Positions 8,041 to 16,643 of a stretch of DNA of 64,000 bases are shown here, piece after piece. Each line of letters opens with the position of its first letter. Position 1 is the first letter of the stretch. The notes beneath the pieces are model-generated. The model was not told the origin of the DNA and did no database searches. It worked only from the letters and a program-made list of their open reading frames with translations. Both the position numbers and the translations under genes were made by a program. The stretch comes from Oceanobacillus halotolerans (GTDB lineage Bacteria > Bacillota > Bacilli > Bacillales > Amphibacillaceae): the NCBI RefSeq assembly GCF_010993955.1, contig NZ_WIXL01000011.1:40109-104108 (forward strand), given 5' to 3'.

Positions 8041-9023
8041 TGTCAGATAAATTATATGATGTAACCATTATTGGTGCAGGACCTACTGGCTTATTTACTG
8101 CCTTTTATGGTGGTATGCGACAGGCTAGTGTTAAAATAATTGAAAGTTTACCACATACAGGGGGACAGCTAACCGCGCTTTACCCAGAAAAATATATTTA
8201 TGATATTGCAGGTTTTCCAAAGGTACGAGCTCAAGGCTTAATCGATAATTTAGAAGAACAGGCTAATTTATTTGAACCAACAATCGTTTTAGGTCAATCG
8301 ATTGAAACGGTTGAGCGCTTAGAAGATGGTACATTTAAATTAACGTCGAATGAAGAGGTTCATTATTCGAAAACAATCATTATTACAGCTGGAAATGGGG
8401 CTTTTCAACCAAGACGTTTAAATGTAGATAATAGTGAAGCATTTGAAGGGAATAACCTTCATTACCACGTAAAAGATATGAATCAGTTTCAGGATCAACA
8501 CGTTATGCTTTTAGGTGGTGGTGATTCTGCAGTAGATTGGGCATTGATGTTAGAACCAATTGCTAAAAAAGTAACCTTGGTTCACCGTCGCGATAAATTT
8601 AGAGCCCACGAACACAGTGTTAACCAACTAATGGAATCAAATGTTGAGGTATTAACGCCATTTGTGCCTAGTGAGATTATAGGCCAAGATCGAATTGAAA
8701 CTGTAGTTCTAGAGGAAGTAAAAGGCGATAAAAAGTATGAAATCGATGTCGATACAGTGCTATGTAATTACGGGTTTATTTCTACCCTTGGGCCAATTAA
8801 AGATTGGGGACTAGAGATCGAGAAGAATAGTATTGTGGTTAATTCTAAAATGGAGACCAATATTCCTGGTATCTATGCTGCAGGTGACATTTGTACCTAT
8901 CCTGGTAAAGTTAACCTAATTGCAACTGGATTTGGAGAAGGGCCAACCGCTATTAATAATGCAAAACAATACATGGATCCAAAAGCCCGTGTCCAACCGA
9001 AACATTCCACTAGTATGTTTTAA
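8041..9023 (+). CDS. yumC: Ferredoxin/flavodoxin-NADP+ reductase YumC
   Basis: A 327-residue thioredoxin-reductase-like FAD enzyme that moves electrons between NADPH and ferredoxin or flavodoxin; YumC is the B. subtilis type enzyme. Seen: FAD motif [29 protein letters not shown], the NADP motif [10 protein letters not shown] near 160, and [13 protein letters not shown] near the C terminus. It lacks the redox CxxC of thioredoxin reductases, as expected. Start placed at the ATG after GGGGGTAATAACC; the frame is open further upstream (7956) without a ribosome site. Monocistronic. Confidence 0.93.
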
Positions 9024-9029
9024 GTGCGT

Positions 9030-9292
9030 GTTCAAAAAGGAGGATAAAAAGGACCGAGTCGGCTAAGGTCTCAGGCGTCCTGTTACAACGCCGACACTAG
9101 TACGTCCTGTACGTCGGAAGTTCGAGGCGGCGAAGCCTTGAGCAGCGGAGCGTATGCAATTAATACGTGAGCACAGGGAATGCTCACTAGAATCTACATC
9201 GCACGCAGGAAAAGTGTAATTCTTTTCCAAGGAGCTAAAAATGCAAGCCAACGAAGAAATTAGATGTGTCATTTTTACCGGACTTTTTGAAC
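9030..9292 (+). repeat. R2 repeat: MITE-like element with GTTCAAAAAG ends
   Basis: About 263 bp bounded by GTTCAAAAAG (9030) and CTTTTTGAAC (9283-9292), perfect 10-bp inverted ends that extend imperfectly to about 22 bp (AAAAAG against ATTTTT further in). The interior is much richer in G+C than its surroundings (CGAGTCGGCTAAG, GAGGCGGCGAAG, GAGCAGCGGAGCG) and has no convincing gene. I recall similar sequences from many Bacillaceae genomes. It sits directly after the yumC stop codon. Confidence 0.75.
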
Positions 9293-9381
9293 ATCCTCTT
9301 TAATAAGATTTAGTCAATGCAGGGCTGGCTTAGCTAAACATCAAGAATCTAATCATGCATTGATCACCGTATTAAACAGAA

Positions 9382-9412
9382 AACAACGCTTGGATCAGGC
9401 GTTGTTTTTTTG
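9382..9412 (+). terminator. Intrinsic terminator downstream of yumC and R2
   Basis: AACAACGC pairs with GCGTTGTT and is followed by seven T. Its position about 90 bp beyond R2 suggests that R2 inserted between yumC and its terminator. Confidence 0.8.
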
Positions 9413-9457
9413 AATGGGCTTTTTCGAATACTTTATTAAAAAAAGCTATTTTTGTTG

Positions 9458-9603
9458 ATGAATCGTCATTCCGTTATTTGCTCAAAATTTGGTTTGGATC
9501 CATCTTGCGTTGATAGACAAACATTGATAGCACATCATCTAGCAAGTGCTCATTAAAATCCATACGAGAAAAAGCAACAATCTTTTGTAAAACAGCCTTT
9601 GAA
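9458..9603 (+). repeat. R7 and R6 repeat fragments
   Basis: GATGAATCGTCATTCCGTTA and ACATTGATAGCACAT are shared with 15612-15708; the phrase CAACAATCTTTTGTAAAACA matches the R6 family and 42713-42742. Together with R2 these fill the 607-bp gap between yumC and the Crp/Fnr gene. Confidence 0.55.
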
Positions 9604-9630
9604 TATCCTACCAGTTAACACAAGTATTTT

Positions 9631-10338
9631 CTATGCATCAGAGGCAACCTCCATTAATGCCTCCATGTTTACTATTTTGATTTGCCGGTGACCTTTTTGT
9701 TCAATCCACCCTTTTGTTTGAAAACTGGATAGACGTCTACTAATCGTTTCCTGTGTGGTACCTAGATAGGATGCAAGATCCTTTTTGCTCATTGGTAGTG
9801 TAATATCATAGGAATCCATATCCTCAGCCGTTGCAATTAAATAATGAGCAACCCTTGCTTCCACATCTTTTGCACTAAGCTGACCAACAAGTTGCTCAGT
9901 TTGTTCTAAACGAGAACTAAACTGCTCTAAGATTTTTACTGCTATAGTTGGATACGTCTGCATTAGTTGTTGCATATCATCCCGATGAATGGCACATATC
10001 TCGGTTGTTTTCATCGCCTCTGCATAGCTATCCAATGTTTTTTCAGTAAACAAGGCTAACTCACCCATAAACTCACCTGGTTCTAGGATTCGCAATAGTT
10101 GTTCCTTCCCAGAATCAAATAACTGATAATTTTTTACACGACCTTGATGAACAATGTATAAATATTCTAAGGGATCTCCTTCATGGAAAATGATTTCCCC
10201 TTTTTCATAATGCAGACTTCTACTTAAAGCTACAATCTTAAGCATTTCATCTTCATTTAAATGATTAAAAAACGGTACTTTTCGTACACATAGGTCTTTT
10301 CCATTACTACTGGCTGTATGTCCACAACTTTTACTCAT
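9631..10338 (-). CDS. Crp/Fnr-family transcriptional regulator
   Basis: A 235-residue cytosolic regulator: cyclic-nucleotide-binding-like jelly roll at about 25-140 (GEIIFHEGDPLEYLYIVHQG, LEPGEFMGELALF), dimerisation helix at 145-165, and a Crp-type winged helix near 185-225 (MSKKDLASYLGTTQETISRR). Two N-terminal Cys residues (5 and 17) resemble, but do not match, the Cys cluster of FNR, so oxygen or redox sensing is possible but unproven. No neighbouring target is obvious; the gene stands between repeats and yutM. A GAGGGGGATAAC ribosome site precedes the ATG. Confidence 0.85.
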   Translation of the reverse strand: MSKSCGHTASSNGKDLCVRKVPFFNHLNEDEMLKIVALSRSLHYEKGEIIFHEGDPLEYLYIVHQGRVKNYQLFDSGKEQLLRILEPGEFMGELALFTEKTLDSYAEAMKTTEICAIHRDDMQQLMQTYPTIAVKILEQFSSRLEQTEQLVGQLSAKDVEARVAHYLIATAEDMDSYDITLPMSKKDLASYLGTTQETISRRLSSFQTKGWIEQKGHRQIKIVNMEALMEVASDA

Positions 10339-10419
10339 GTTATCCCCCTCTATAATAGTAGCAATTCATTATCCCCAACCCTAATTACATACGAAGCATT
10401 CTATAGTAATTTTTACCAA

Positions 10420-10454
10420 GAAAAAGCTAGAACGCCTCTTCATGCATTCTAGCT
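10420..10454 (-). terminator. Intrinsic terminator of yutM
   Basis: On the minus strand AGCTAGAA pairs with TTCTAGCT over a 14-base loop and is followed by TTTTTC. Confidence 0.8.
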
Positions 10455-10462
10455 AAATCTCA

Positions 10463-10819
10463 CTAACATTTTTCAGGTGCACCTTCACGTTCTTTCGCTT
10501 TAAAAGAGGACCCACATCCACAAGATACAATGGCATTTGGATTATCAATACTAAATCCGCCACCCATCATATTCTGTTTAAAATCAATTGTGGTTCCTTC
10601 CAAGATTGGAATGTCCTGTTTAAAAATAACAACTGGCACGCCATTTATTTCATCTACCATATCGAGTTCATCATTTACATCATAGTCAAAACCTAGTTTA
10701 TAAGATAATCCACTACAGCCGCCACCTTGTATCCCAAAGCGTAAGCGAACTCCCTCTGATTCTTCCTGCATCATTTCATGTACTTGGCGTGATGCATCAT
10801 CTGTGATTGAAATAACCAT
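10463..10819 (-). CDS. yutM: A-type iron-sulfur carrier YutM (HesB/IscA family)
   Basis: A 118-residue A-type carrier that receives and delivers Fe-S clusters in the cytosol. The three cluster-binding Cys residues are present: Cys35 in GGGCSGLSY, and Cys100 and Cys102 in VSCGCGSSF. AAGGAGGGCATGAG precedes the ATG. It is the last gene before a terminator and lies downstream of dapF on the same strand with a gap of about 75 bp. It complements the SUF genes at 28.6-33.8 kb and the NifU-like YutI at 12.3 kb. Confidence 0.92.
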   Translation of the reverse strand: MVISITDDASRQVHEMMQEESEGVRLRFGIQGGGCSGLSYKLGFDYDVNDELDMVDEINGVPVVIFKQDIPILEGTTIDFKQNMMGGGFSIDNPNAIVSCGCGSSFKAKEREGAPEKC

Positions 10820-10893
10820 CTCATGCCCTCCTTTATTTTCTGACAGGTTAGTTAAATCATTATCTTCTAGTATACAAACTATTCAACAAGGAT

Positions 10894-11754
10894 TCAAACA
10901 TTTGAGTAGTAAAAAACACCTGATGCAATTATTTCTGCTTCTCCAGTCATCCATACTTTCCCATCGTCATCCCATTTTATTTTTAAATCGCCACCCTGTA
11001 AATGAACAAGTACTTCTTTATTTCGTTGTATTTTTTGGTTTAAAGCAGCAGCCACCACCGCTGCACATGCACCAGTTCCACAAGCTTGTGTTACACCTGA
11101 GCCACGTTCCCACACACGGAAATTGATTTCATCCTCAGAAACAACCTCAATAAATTCCACATTGACACCATTAGGAAATAACGGATCTTTTTCAATAATG
11201 GGGCCAAATTCATATAATGGCGCTTCTTCAATCCGATCTACAAAAAAGACCGCATGTGGATTACCCATTGATAATGCAGTCACTTCTAGTTGTGTTTCAT
11301 TCACAATAAATGGTTCTTGTAAAACTTGAGGATCATCATTCCCAAGCATGGGAATTTGAGATCGTCTTAAAATTGGCTCCCCCATATTAATCGTAATTTC
11401 TGTTACGATACTTTCTTCCACCCTTACAGTAGCTTCAACAATATTAGCACGTGTTTCAATGTTAAATGACTCTTCCTGAACAATTCCAGACTCATAGGCA
11501 TATTTTGCAACACAACGCAGGCCATTTCCACAGCTTTGTCCTTCTGAACCATCTTTGTTAAAAATACGCATTCCAACATCTGCTTGTTCAGTTGGGTGAA
11601 TTAGAATCAGTCCATCTGACCCAATTCCAGTATTGACATTTGAAACACTTTTTGCTAAATCAGCTAAAATGTCTTCTTCCAGATCATATTCAAATAAATC
11701 GATATAAATATAATTATTGCCAAGTCCATGCATTTTGGTAAATGGTATTTCCAT
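10894..11754 (-). CDS. dapF: Diaminopimelate epimerase
   Basis: Converts LL- to meso-diaminopimelate for peptidoglycan and lysine synthesis in the cytosol without cofactor. The two catalytic Cys residues are visible in SCGNGLRC (near 75) and ACGTGAC (near 225), together with FNKDGSEGQ and GNPHAVFFV. The 286 residues are normal for the family. ATG start after GAGGTATGTATA. It follows yuzD on the same strand with a 26-bp gap, so the two are probably cotranscribed. Confidence 0.95.
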   Translation of the reverse strand: MEIPFTKMHGLGNNYIYIDLFEYDLEEDILADLAKSVSNVNTGIGSDGLILIHPTEQADVGMRIFNKDGSEGQSCGNGLRCVAKYAYESGIVQEESFNIETRANIVEATVRVEESIVTEITINMGEPILRRSQIPMLGNDDPQVLQEPFIVNETQLEVTALSMGNPHAVFFVDRIEEAPLYEFGPIIEKDPLFPNGVNVEFIEVVSEDEINFRVWERGSGVTQACGTGACAAVVAAALNQKIQRNKEVLVHLQGGDLKIKWDDDGKVWMTGEAEIIASGVFYYSNV

Positions 11755-11780
11755 TATACATACCTCATTTCGTTAAGTCT

Positions 11781-12104
11781 TTACTGTACTCCTTGTTTCT
11801 CCAATTCCTGGTATATTGTTTTTAATTTTGGTATTCCTTCTGCTACCATTACTTCATTCACAAACACAATGGGATAGAACAAATCCTCTTCAAAAATACG
11901 TTCGACAAACGCTTGATGTTTTTCTTCTTTTGGTGGGTGATCGATATCGATATATTCATATTCCACAGATGGGTCATCATATTTTCTACCAATAGCTGCT
12001 TGTAGCCATTCATACGTATCCTTAGACCCAGGTGCACCTACACAACTTGCACAAATTTGTTCTGCTCCATAAACGGTAATTTTTATATTTTTTTCCATTT
12101 TCAT
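11781..12104 (-). CDS. yuzD: YuzD family (DUF1462), thioredoxin-like small protein
   Basis: A 107-residue cytosolic protein with an N-terminal CASC motif (CxxC) in VYGAEQICASCVGAPGS, the position expected for a thioredoxin-like fold, followed by YEYIDIDHPP and YPIVFVNEVMVAEG. These features match the YuzD/DUF1462 family, whose function is unknown. A GGAGGGATC ribosome site lies just before the ATG; the second ATG two codons later is also possible. It is divergent from the NifU-like yutI, which suggests a shared Fe-S or redox role, by inference only. Confidence 0.8.
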   Translation of the reverse strand: MKMEKNIKITVYGAEQICASCVGAPGSKDTYEWLQAAIGRKYDDPSVEYEYIDIDHPPKEEKHQAFVERIFEEDLFYPIVFVNEVMVAEGIPKLKTIYQELEKQGVQ

Positions 12105-12279
12105 GATCCCTCCACCAGTATAATTACTTTCATTTTACAAAACCTTTTACAAAAGATACAATAAAAAATAACATAAAGAAAAAATCCTATTTCATAAAAG
12201 AGAAATTTTCCAATAGACACATATAGATTTTTTTTGTATTTCATTTTATAATGATATTAAGGAAAGGAGACGATGGTTC

Positions 12280-12504
12280 ATGCAAGAGCAAGTACAAGAA
12301 GTGTTAAACAAACTACGTCCATATTTACTACGTGACGGTGGAGATGTGGAATTAATTGATGTTGATGATGATGGCATTGTATTACTTCGTCTTATGGGTG
12401 CTTGTGGAAACTGTCCAAGTTCCACCATCACACTAAAAGCTGGGATTGAGCGTGCACTAATGGCTGAAGTACCTGGTGTAAGAGAAATCGAACAAGTATT
12501 TTAA
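12280..12504 (+). CDS. yutI: NifU-like Fe-S scaffold YutI
   Basis: A 74-residue protein corresponding to the C-terminal NifU (Nfu) domain, which carries or transfers Fe-S clusters in the cytosol. The CxxC cluster motif is in [15 protein letters not shown], and the N-terminal [16 protein letters not shown] is diagnostic. AAAGGAGACG precedes the ATG. Monocistronic with a strong terminator, divergent from yuzD. Confidence 0.93.
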   Translation: MQEQVQEVLNKLRPYLLRDGGDVELIDVDDDGIVLLRLMGACGNCPSSTITLKAGIERALMAEVPGVREIEQVF

Positions 12505-12520
12505 TTTATATATGCTATGT

Positions 12521-12556
12521 AAGGCAGACGAGTCGTATTGATCGTCTGCCTTTTTT
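12521..12556. terminator. Terminator between yutI and the dehydrogenase gene
   Basis: AAGGCAGACGA pairs with TCGTCTGCCTT over a 10-base loop and is followed by TTTTTT on the plus strand. The two genes converge here. Confidence 0.85.
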
Positions 12557-12557
12557 A

Positions 12558-13529
12558 TTATTCTATCCTTACTGGTGTTTTTGGCTGTTGCCCTTGTAGA
12601 ACGGCATCAATATTGTCTAAGCATAAGGTTATCATTTGACTACGTGTTTTCATACTACTTGAGCCTATGTGTGGTAGGCATACCGTGTTATCAAGTTTCA
12701 AAAGCGGATGATCTGAGCTAATTGGTTCTTCTTCAAAAACGTCTAATCCCGCTGCTTTTATTTCTCCAGATTGTAATGCTTCATATAACGCAATTTCATC
12801 CATTGTCCCACCACGAGAGACATTTATAAATATGGCAGATTCCTTCATCTTCTGGAACGCCGCTTCATTAAATAAATGTTTTGTCTCTTTGGTTAACGGA
12901 ACAAGTGAAATGACGTAATCAGACTCATCCAATAGTGTTTCAAAAGGAACATACGTAACACCTACCTCTTTTTCTGCTTGGTGTTTTCGTGTTCGATTAT
13001 GGTACAAAATGGACATATTAAATCCTGTTGCTCGCTTTGCAACCGCCTTTCCTATTCTTCCCATTCCTACTATACCGATTGTTTTATGGTGGATATCCGA
13101 ACCCGCTAGTAAAAAGGGTGACCAATTTTTCCAACGATCCTCTTTAATATAATCACTTGCCTCCGTAACACGCCTTGCTGTTGCCATCAATAACGCGAAT
13201 GTCAAATCAGCAGTTGTTTCGGTTAACACATCTGGTGTATTGGTCACCCATATTCCCTTTCTATTCGCTGCTTCTACATTGATATTATCATATCCAACTG
13301 CCATATTTGCTATAATCTGTAAATGAGCATTCTCCGATAAAAAGGCTTCATCTATTTTTTCTGTTAACATACATAATACACCATCTGCTTCTCTTGCTTC
13401 TCTTCTCAAAATTTCACGCGGCACAGGTGTTTCTGATTCGGGCCACATTCGAAAATCATAACGGTCTTCATAAGGTTTTAGTAGTTCCACTGGAATTTTC
13501 CTTGTTATGTAGATGATCGGTTTGGTCAT
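12558..13529 (-). CDS. D-2-hydroxyacid dehydrogenase (glyoxylate/hydroxypyruvate reductase type)
   Basis: NAD(P)-dependent D-isomer-specific 2-hydroxyacid dehydrogenase of the cytosol. Seen: NMAVGYDNINV near 80, the dinucleotide motif GIVGMGRIGKAVAKR near 155, the catalytic Arg in INVSRGG, Glu in DVFEEEP and His in LPHIGSSS. The pattern fits glyoxylate/hydroxypyruvate reductases such as B. subtilis YvcT. Start set at MTKPIIYI because GAGGTG is 7 bp upstream; an in-frame GTG five codons earlier overlaps that ribosome site. It follows yutH with a 32-bp gap. The substrate is inferred from family only. Confidence 0.85.
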   Translation of the reverse strand: MTKPIIYITRKIPVELLKPYEDRYDFRMWPESETPVPREILRREAREADGVLCMLTEKIDEAFLSENAHLQIIANMAVGYDNINVEAANRKGIWVTNTPDVLTETTADLTFALLMATARRVTEASDYIKEDRWKNWSPFLLAGSDIHHKTIGIVGMGRIGKAVAKRATGFNMSILYHNRTRKHQAEKEVGVTYVPFETLLDESDYVISLVPLTKETKHLFNEAAFQKMKESAIFINVSRGGTMDEIALYEALQSGEIKAAGLDVFEEEPISSDHPLLKLDNTVCLPHIGSSSMKTRSQMITLCLDNIDAVLQGQQPKTPVRIE

Positions 13530-13561
13530 GAAAGAACACCTCACTTCTTCCTTATCTTGGT

Positions 13562-14536
13562 TTATAACCAGTTTAACACAGGAATTGATAGGGATTCAGT
13601 ATCTAAACCTACTACATGGAAAAAGTCCCGTAAACGGCTTTCATAAACAGTTTGTTGCTTTAACATATAGTCGAGTTTGGCGTAATGATCTTCCGTAGAC
13701 TGTGCAAGAAAACTCTTTGCGATCACATCAAATAGATGAATCGGGAATAATAATCGTGCATAGATTAACCGCCAACTAAAAATCGATAATGGCCGAACAG
13801 TTTGATAGTCGTTTAGAAATTGTATTACTTCTTGATTAGGATTTTCTGTTCCCTCTAACCACTTCACTCTTATAAATTCTGCCAAATCTCTTGTGGGATG
13901 GTCATATATTAAGTCATCAGGCCAAATAATTTGCTGCAGGACATTTGATTGATAACGATGAAATGTGATAGTTCCCTGGTCCACTTCATGAAAACGCTGT
14001 TCTTGTTCACTCTCATGTAAATATTGAATAGCATTTTCACTAATCCCGATAAGATATGGTAAACTATCCATCAATAAGCGAGCATAGTATGTGGATCGTT
14101 CTGTAGTATATTGTTCAATTTGATTCTCGAATATCGTTAGCTTATTAATCCAAAGCTGTTCCCATTGCCCATAACTTGAAATGGTTTGTGGTTGATATTG
14201 ATAGGTAGCCCCTATGTTATGGAAGTTAGCTAGCTCTTCTCCATGGGGCAAATGAGAAGTCTCTTTCATATGATTGACTTGAAGTACCATATACTTTTTG
14301 CCTTGATAGGTAGTAAACCAATCTCCATGTATATTTTGTATCGGTTCAGCTACATAGGGATAATGGTGCTTAGCCAAATAGGAAGAAAGGACTGCCTGCT
14401 CCATATGGATGATTTCATTATTATTTGCATCCATGATAAAATAAATAGAATTATCTGCTATGATTCCTTTTCTCTGATTAACTAGCAATTCTTCACCATT
14501 TTGGATACCATAATACGTATGAAGTAACTGTTCCAC
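13562..14536 (-). CDS. yutH: Spore-coat-associated kinase-like protein YutH
   Basis: A 324-residue member of the CotS/YutH group, which has an aminoglycoside-phosphotransferase-like fold and associates with the spore coat. Visible: FHNIGATYQYQP, an Asp/Asn-poor central region and DHPTRDLAEFIRVKWL near 240, which sits where the kinase metal loop would be. The usual catalytic HxDxxxxN is not recognisable, so it may be catalytically inactive; that is inference. GTG start after TAGGAGGAGATATTT. Expression in sporulation is expected from the family. Confidence 0.82.
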   Translation of the reverse strand: MEQLLHTYYGIQNGEELLVNQRKGIIADNSIYFIMDANNNEIIHMEQAVLSSYLAKHHYPYVAEPIQNIHGDWFTTYQGKKYMVLQVNHMKETSHLPHGEELANFHNIGATYQYQPQTISSYGQWEQLWINKLTIFENQIEQYTTERSTYYARLLMDSLPYLIGISENAIQYLHESEQEQRFHEVDQGTITFHRYQSNVLQQIIWPDDLIYDHPTRDLAEFIRVKWLEGTENPNQEVIQFLNDYQTVRPLSIFSWRLIYARLLFPIHLFDVIAKSFLAQSTEDHYAKLDYMLKQQTVYESRLRDFFHVVGLDTESLSIPVLNWL

Positions 14537-14625
14537 AAATATCTCCTCCTACTAGAAGAGTGTATGTAGGTAAAGGTCATATTTTAACTAGTAATGGTAA
14601 ATTTTAATAAAGAGGTGATCGTAAA

Positions 14626-15132
14626 ATGGAAACAAATCAAAGTGTATTAGAAAAGACTGCAAGACAATGGTTACGTGAACGCGGTGTAACGGTAGATGAT
14701 ATAGCAGATCTTGTCTATTATTTACAGTCAAAATATCATGAGGATTTAAAGATGGACGACTGTCGTCATAATGTAGATCGTGTGTTAACTAAACGGGAGG
14801 TTCAGAATGCCATTTTAACTGGTATACAGTTAGATCGGTTAGCAGAACAAAAAAAATTAGATGAGCCGTTACAACGTACATTAGAAACTGATGAAAGTTT
14901 ATACGGTATTGATGAAGTTGTTGCATTTTCCATCGTGAATGTATATGGTTCGATTGGGTTTACGAATTATGGGTACATTGATAAACAAAAGCCAGGAATT
15001 TTAAAACACCTTAATGATAAAACAACGGGAGAATGTCACACGTTTCTGGATGATATTGTAGGTGCAATTGCAGCTGCTGCTTCCAGTAGACTGGCACACG
15101 CAACTGAAGACGATAAGCTATTAGATGATTAG
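14626..15132 (+). CDS. yutG: YutG, phosphatidylglycerophosphatase A-like protein
   Basis: A 168-residue protein related to PgpA phosphatidylglycerophosphatases, found in Firmicutes as a shorter cytosol-facing form (YutG). Seen: YHEDLKMDDCRHNVDRVL, DESLYGIDEVVAFSIVNVYGSIGFTN (PgpA-like) and the tail TFLDDIVGAIAAAASSRLAH. AAAGAGGTGATC precedes the ATG. It is divergent from yutH and followed by an R1 repeat in reverse orientation. Enzymatic activity of this subfamily is uncertain. Confidence 0.82.
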   Translation: METNQSVLEKTARQWLRERGVTVDDIADLVYYLQSKYHEDLKMDDCRHNVDRVLTKREVQNAILTGIQLDRLAEQKKLDEPLQRTLETDESLYGIDEVVAFSIVNVYGSIGFTNYGYIDKQKPGILKHLNDKTTGECHTFLDDIVGAIAAAASSRLAHATEDDKLLDD

Positions 15133-15175
15133 AAAATATGGGCCTTTTCTCATCGTACGTTATTTATATAAACTA

Positions 15176-15338
15176 TTTATCCCGCATGTAACGGGCAGTA
15201 AGACCCCCACTTCAAGATTTCTTAGGAGATCCAAGAAAGATAAGTGGGGGATCAAACTGCCCGTAAATGTCCGATTCGTTCAACTAACAATCAGTGGGGG
15301 AGGAAAGGAAACCCCCACCGATTGAAGTTTCACTTTAT
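15176..15338 (-). repeat. R1 repeat, copy C (inverted)
   Basis: A 163-bp reverse-orientation copy of the two-hairpin element, close to identical to copies A and B. It begins about 45 bp after the yutG stop codon. Confidence 0.85.
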
Positions 15339-15339
15339 T

Positions 15340-15380
15340 AAGATTCATACTTGAAAAGCAACATTCTGTTAGAAAACAGC
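15340..15380 (+). repeat. R6 repeat, copy 1
   Basis: About 41 bp reading AAGATTCATACTTGAAAAGC, then a second part ending TTAGAAAACAGC. Inverted copies lie at 33970-34013 and 46670-46713, and fragments at 9568, 15785 and 42713. It abuts R1 copy C. Confidence 0.6.
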
Positions 15381-15549
15381 TATATTTACAAAGAGTATTA
15401 CGTAAGATGATACTTTCTAGGGTTTTAATGTCAAATGGGACAGGGGTCTTTTACAAAGAGATGCAGATGAAAAAGATCCTGCCCCTTCATCCTTCTGTGA
15501 TTATTCGTCTAGATTAATCCATGTTTTTCCATCTTTATTATTGTTCATC

Positions 15550-15815
15550 CCGACCTCAAAAGTACCGCTTTTCTTATCAACAGCGGAATGAGGGACCGCC
15601 TAGTTCTTTTGGATGAATCGTCATTCCGTTATTTCCTCCAAATCCCGTGTTTGCCGCATGGTTTGAAATCCTCGTTCCGTTATTTATATGTAAACATTGA
15701 TAGCACATTAATTCCTGTCGATGGTGAACTTCTTATCCGAAGCGGAAATCAACTACGCTTGCTTTAAATATCAACTATCATTAGGACTTGAAAGGTAACA
15801 ATCCTGTAGAAAACA
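15550..15815 (+). repeat. R7 repeats and an R6 fragment
   Basis: Contains CGGAATGAGGGACCGC, GATGAATCGTCATTCCGTTA and ACATTGATAGCACAT, shared with 531-715 and 9458-9535, then an R6-like fragment near 15785. No gene is visible. With R1 copy C these fill the 728-bp gap between yutG and yutF. Confidence 0.55.
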
Positions 15816-15825
15816 TCCAAAAACA

Positions 15826-15857
15826 TAAAACAGTCCTCCTTTCTTCAAGGAAGACTG
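15826..15857 (-). terminator. Intrinsic terminator of yutF
   Basis: On the minus strand CAGTCTTCCTT pairs with AAGGAGGACTG (one mismatch) and is followed by TTTTATG. Confidence 0.75.
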
Positions 15858-15860
15858 CAT

Positions 15861-16643
15861 TTAAATCTTACTAATCCACTCATCTAAACGATTGACATAA
15901 TAGGTTGGTTTCGTTTCCAGTGTAGGATAATCCGATTTTGGCGTTACACCTGTAAAGACCATTAATGTATCAACCCCAGCCTTTATTCCAGCCAAAATAT
16001 CTGTATGATAATTATCTCCAACCATTAATACCTCTTCTTTTTCGAGACCAAGTAAATATAAACCTTCCTCCATAATAATAGATGACGGCTTTCCAATAAA
16101 AATGGGTTCTATTCCAGTACTGACCGTAATAACGGATGTTAAAGCACCATTCCCTGGTAATAAGCCCCTTTCAGTAGGAATTGCAACATCACTATTAGTT
16201 GAAAGAAATGTTGCACCATTTCGTATCAAAAGGCATGCCTTCGCTAACTTCTCATAAGAGATATTTCGATCCATTCCGATCACAACGTAATCACAATTCT
16301 TATCATCTAATGTAAGATCTTTTTGCTCGAGTGCCGAAACAAGGCCTTCCTCTCCAATAACATAACAAGTGGCATTTGGTTTATGTTTGGAAATATAATT
16401 AGCTGTAGCAATACTAGAAGTTAATACCTGATCTGATGTTGAGGGTATGTCTAACCGATTAAGTTTTGCTGCGACATCCTCTTGTGTTTTCGTTGAGTTA
16501 TTGGTCACATATAGATACGGAATTTCCTTTTCCTGTAATGCCTGTACAAATTCACTTGCTGACTCAATTCGATCTGTTCCACGATACATTGTCCCGTCTA
16601 AATCAATCAAATACCCTTTATATGTTTTCACAAACAAGTTCAC
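15861..16643 (-). CDS. yutF: HAD-family phosphatase YutF (NagD-like)
   Basis: A 260-residue cytosolic HAD hydrolase of the NagD/PNPase-like subfamily (class IIA cap). Motif I IDLDGTMYRG has the nucleophile Asp; motif II is YVTNNSTK; motif III is GKPS; motif IV is VGDNYHTDILAGIKAG. The natural substrate is unknown. The GTG start overlaps the TGA stop of the upstream SufR-like regulator by 4 nt (GTGA), implying translational coupling; an in-frame GTG four codons later is an alternative. Confidence 0.9.
   Translation of the reverse strand: MNLFVKTYKGYLIDLDGTMYRGTDRIESASEFVQALQEKEIPYLYVTNNSTKTQEDVAAKLNRLDIPSTSDQVLTSSIATANYISKHKPNATCYVIGEEGLVSALEQKDLTLDDKNCDYVVIGMDRNISYEKLAKACLLIRNGATFLSTNSDVAIPTERGLLPGNGALTSVITVSTGIEPIFIGKPSSIIMEEGLYLLGLEKEEVLMVGDNYHTDILAGIKAGVDTLMVFTGVTPKSDYPTLETKPTYYVNRLDEWISKI

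Noticed and set aside
9631..10338. FNR-type oxygen sensor with N-terminal Fe-S cluster
   Set aside because: Only two N-terminal Cys residues with spacing unlike E. coli FNR, and no C-terminal Cys triplet like Bacillus Fnr; kept as generic Crp/Fnr.
12116..12279. A possible shared regulatory element between yuzD and yutI
   Set aside because: The interval is A/T-rich with no palindrome or recognisable box that I could support.
718..15338. R1 copies considered as CRISPR repeats or as plain terminators
   Set aside because: Copies are kilobases apart with no spacer array or cas genes. They include more structure than a terminator and lie in both orientations regardless of genes.
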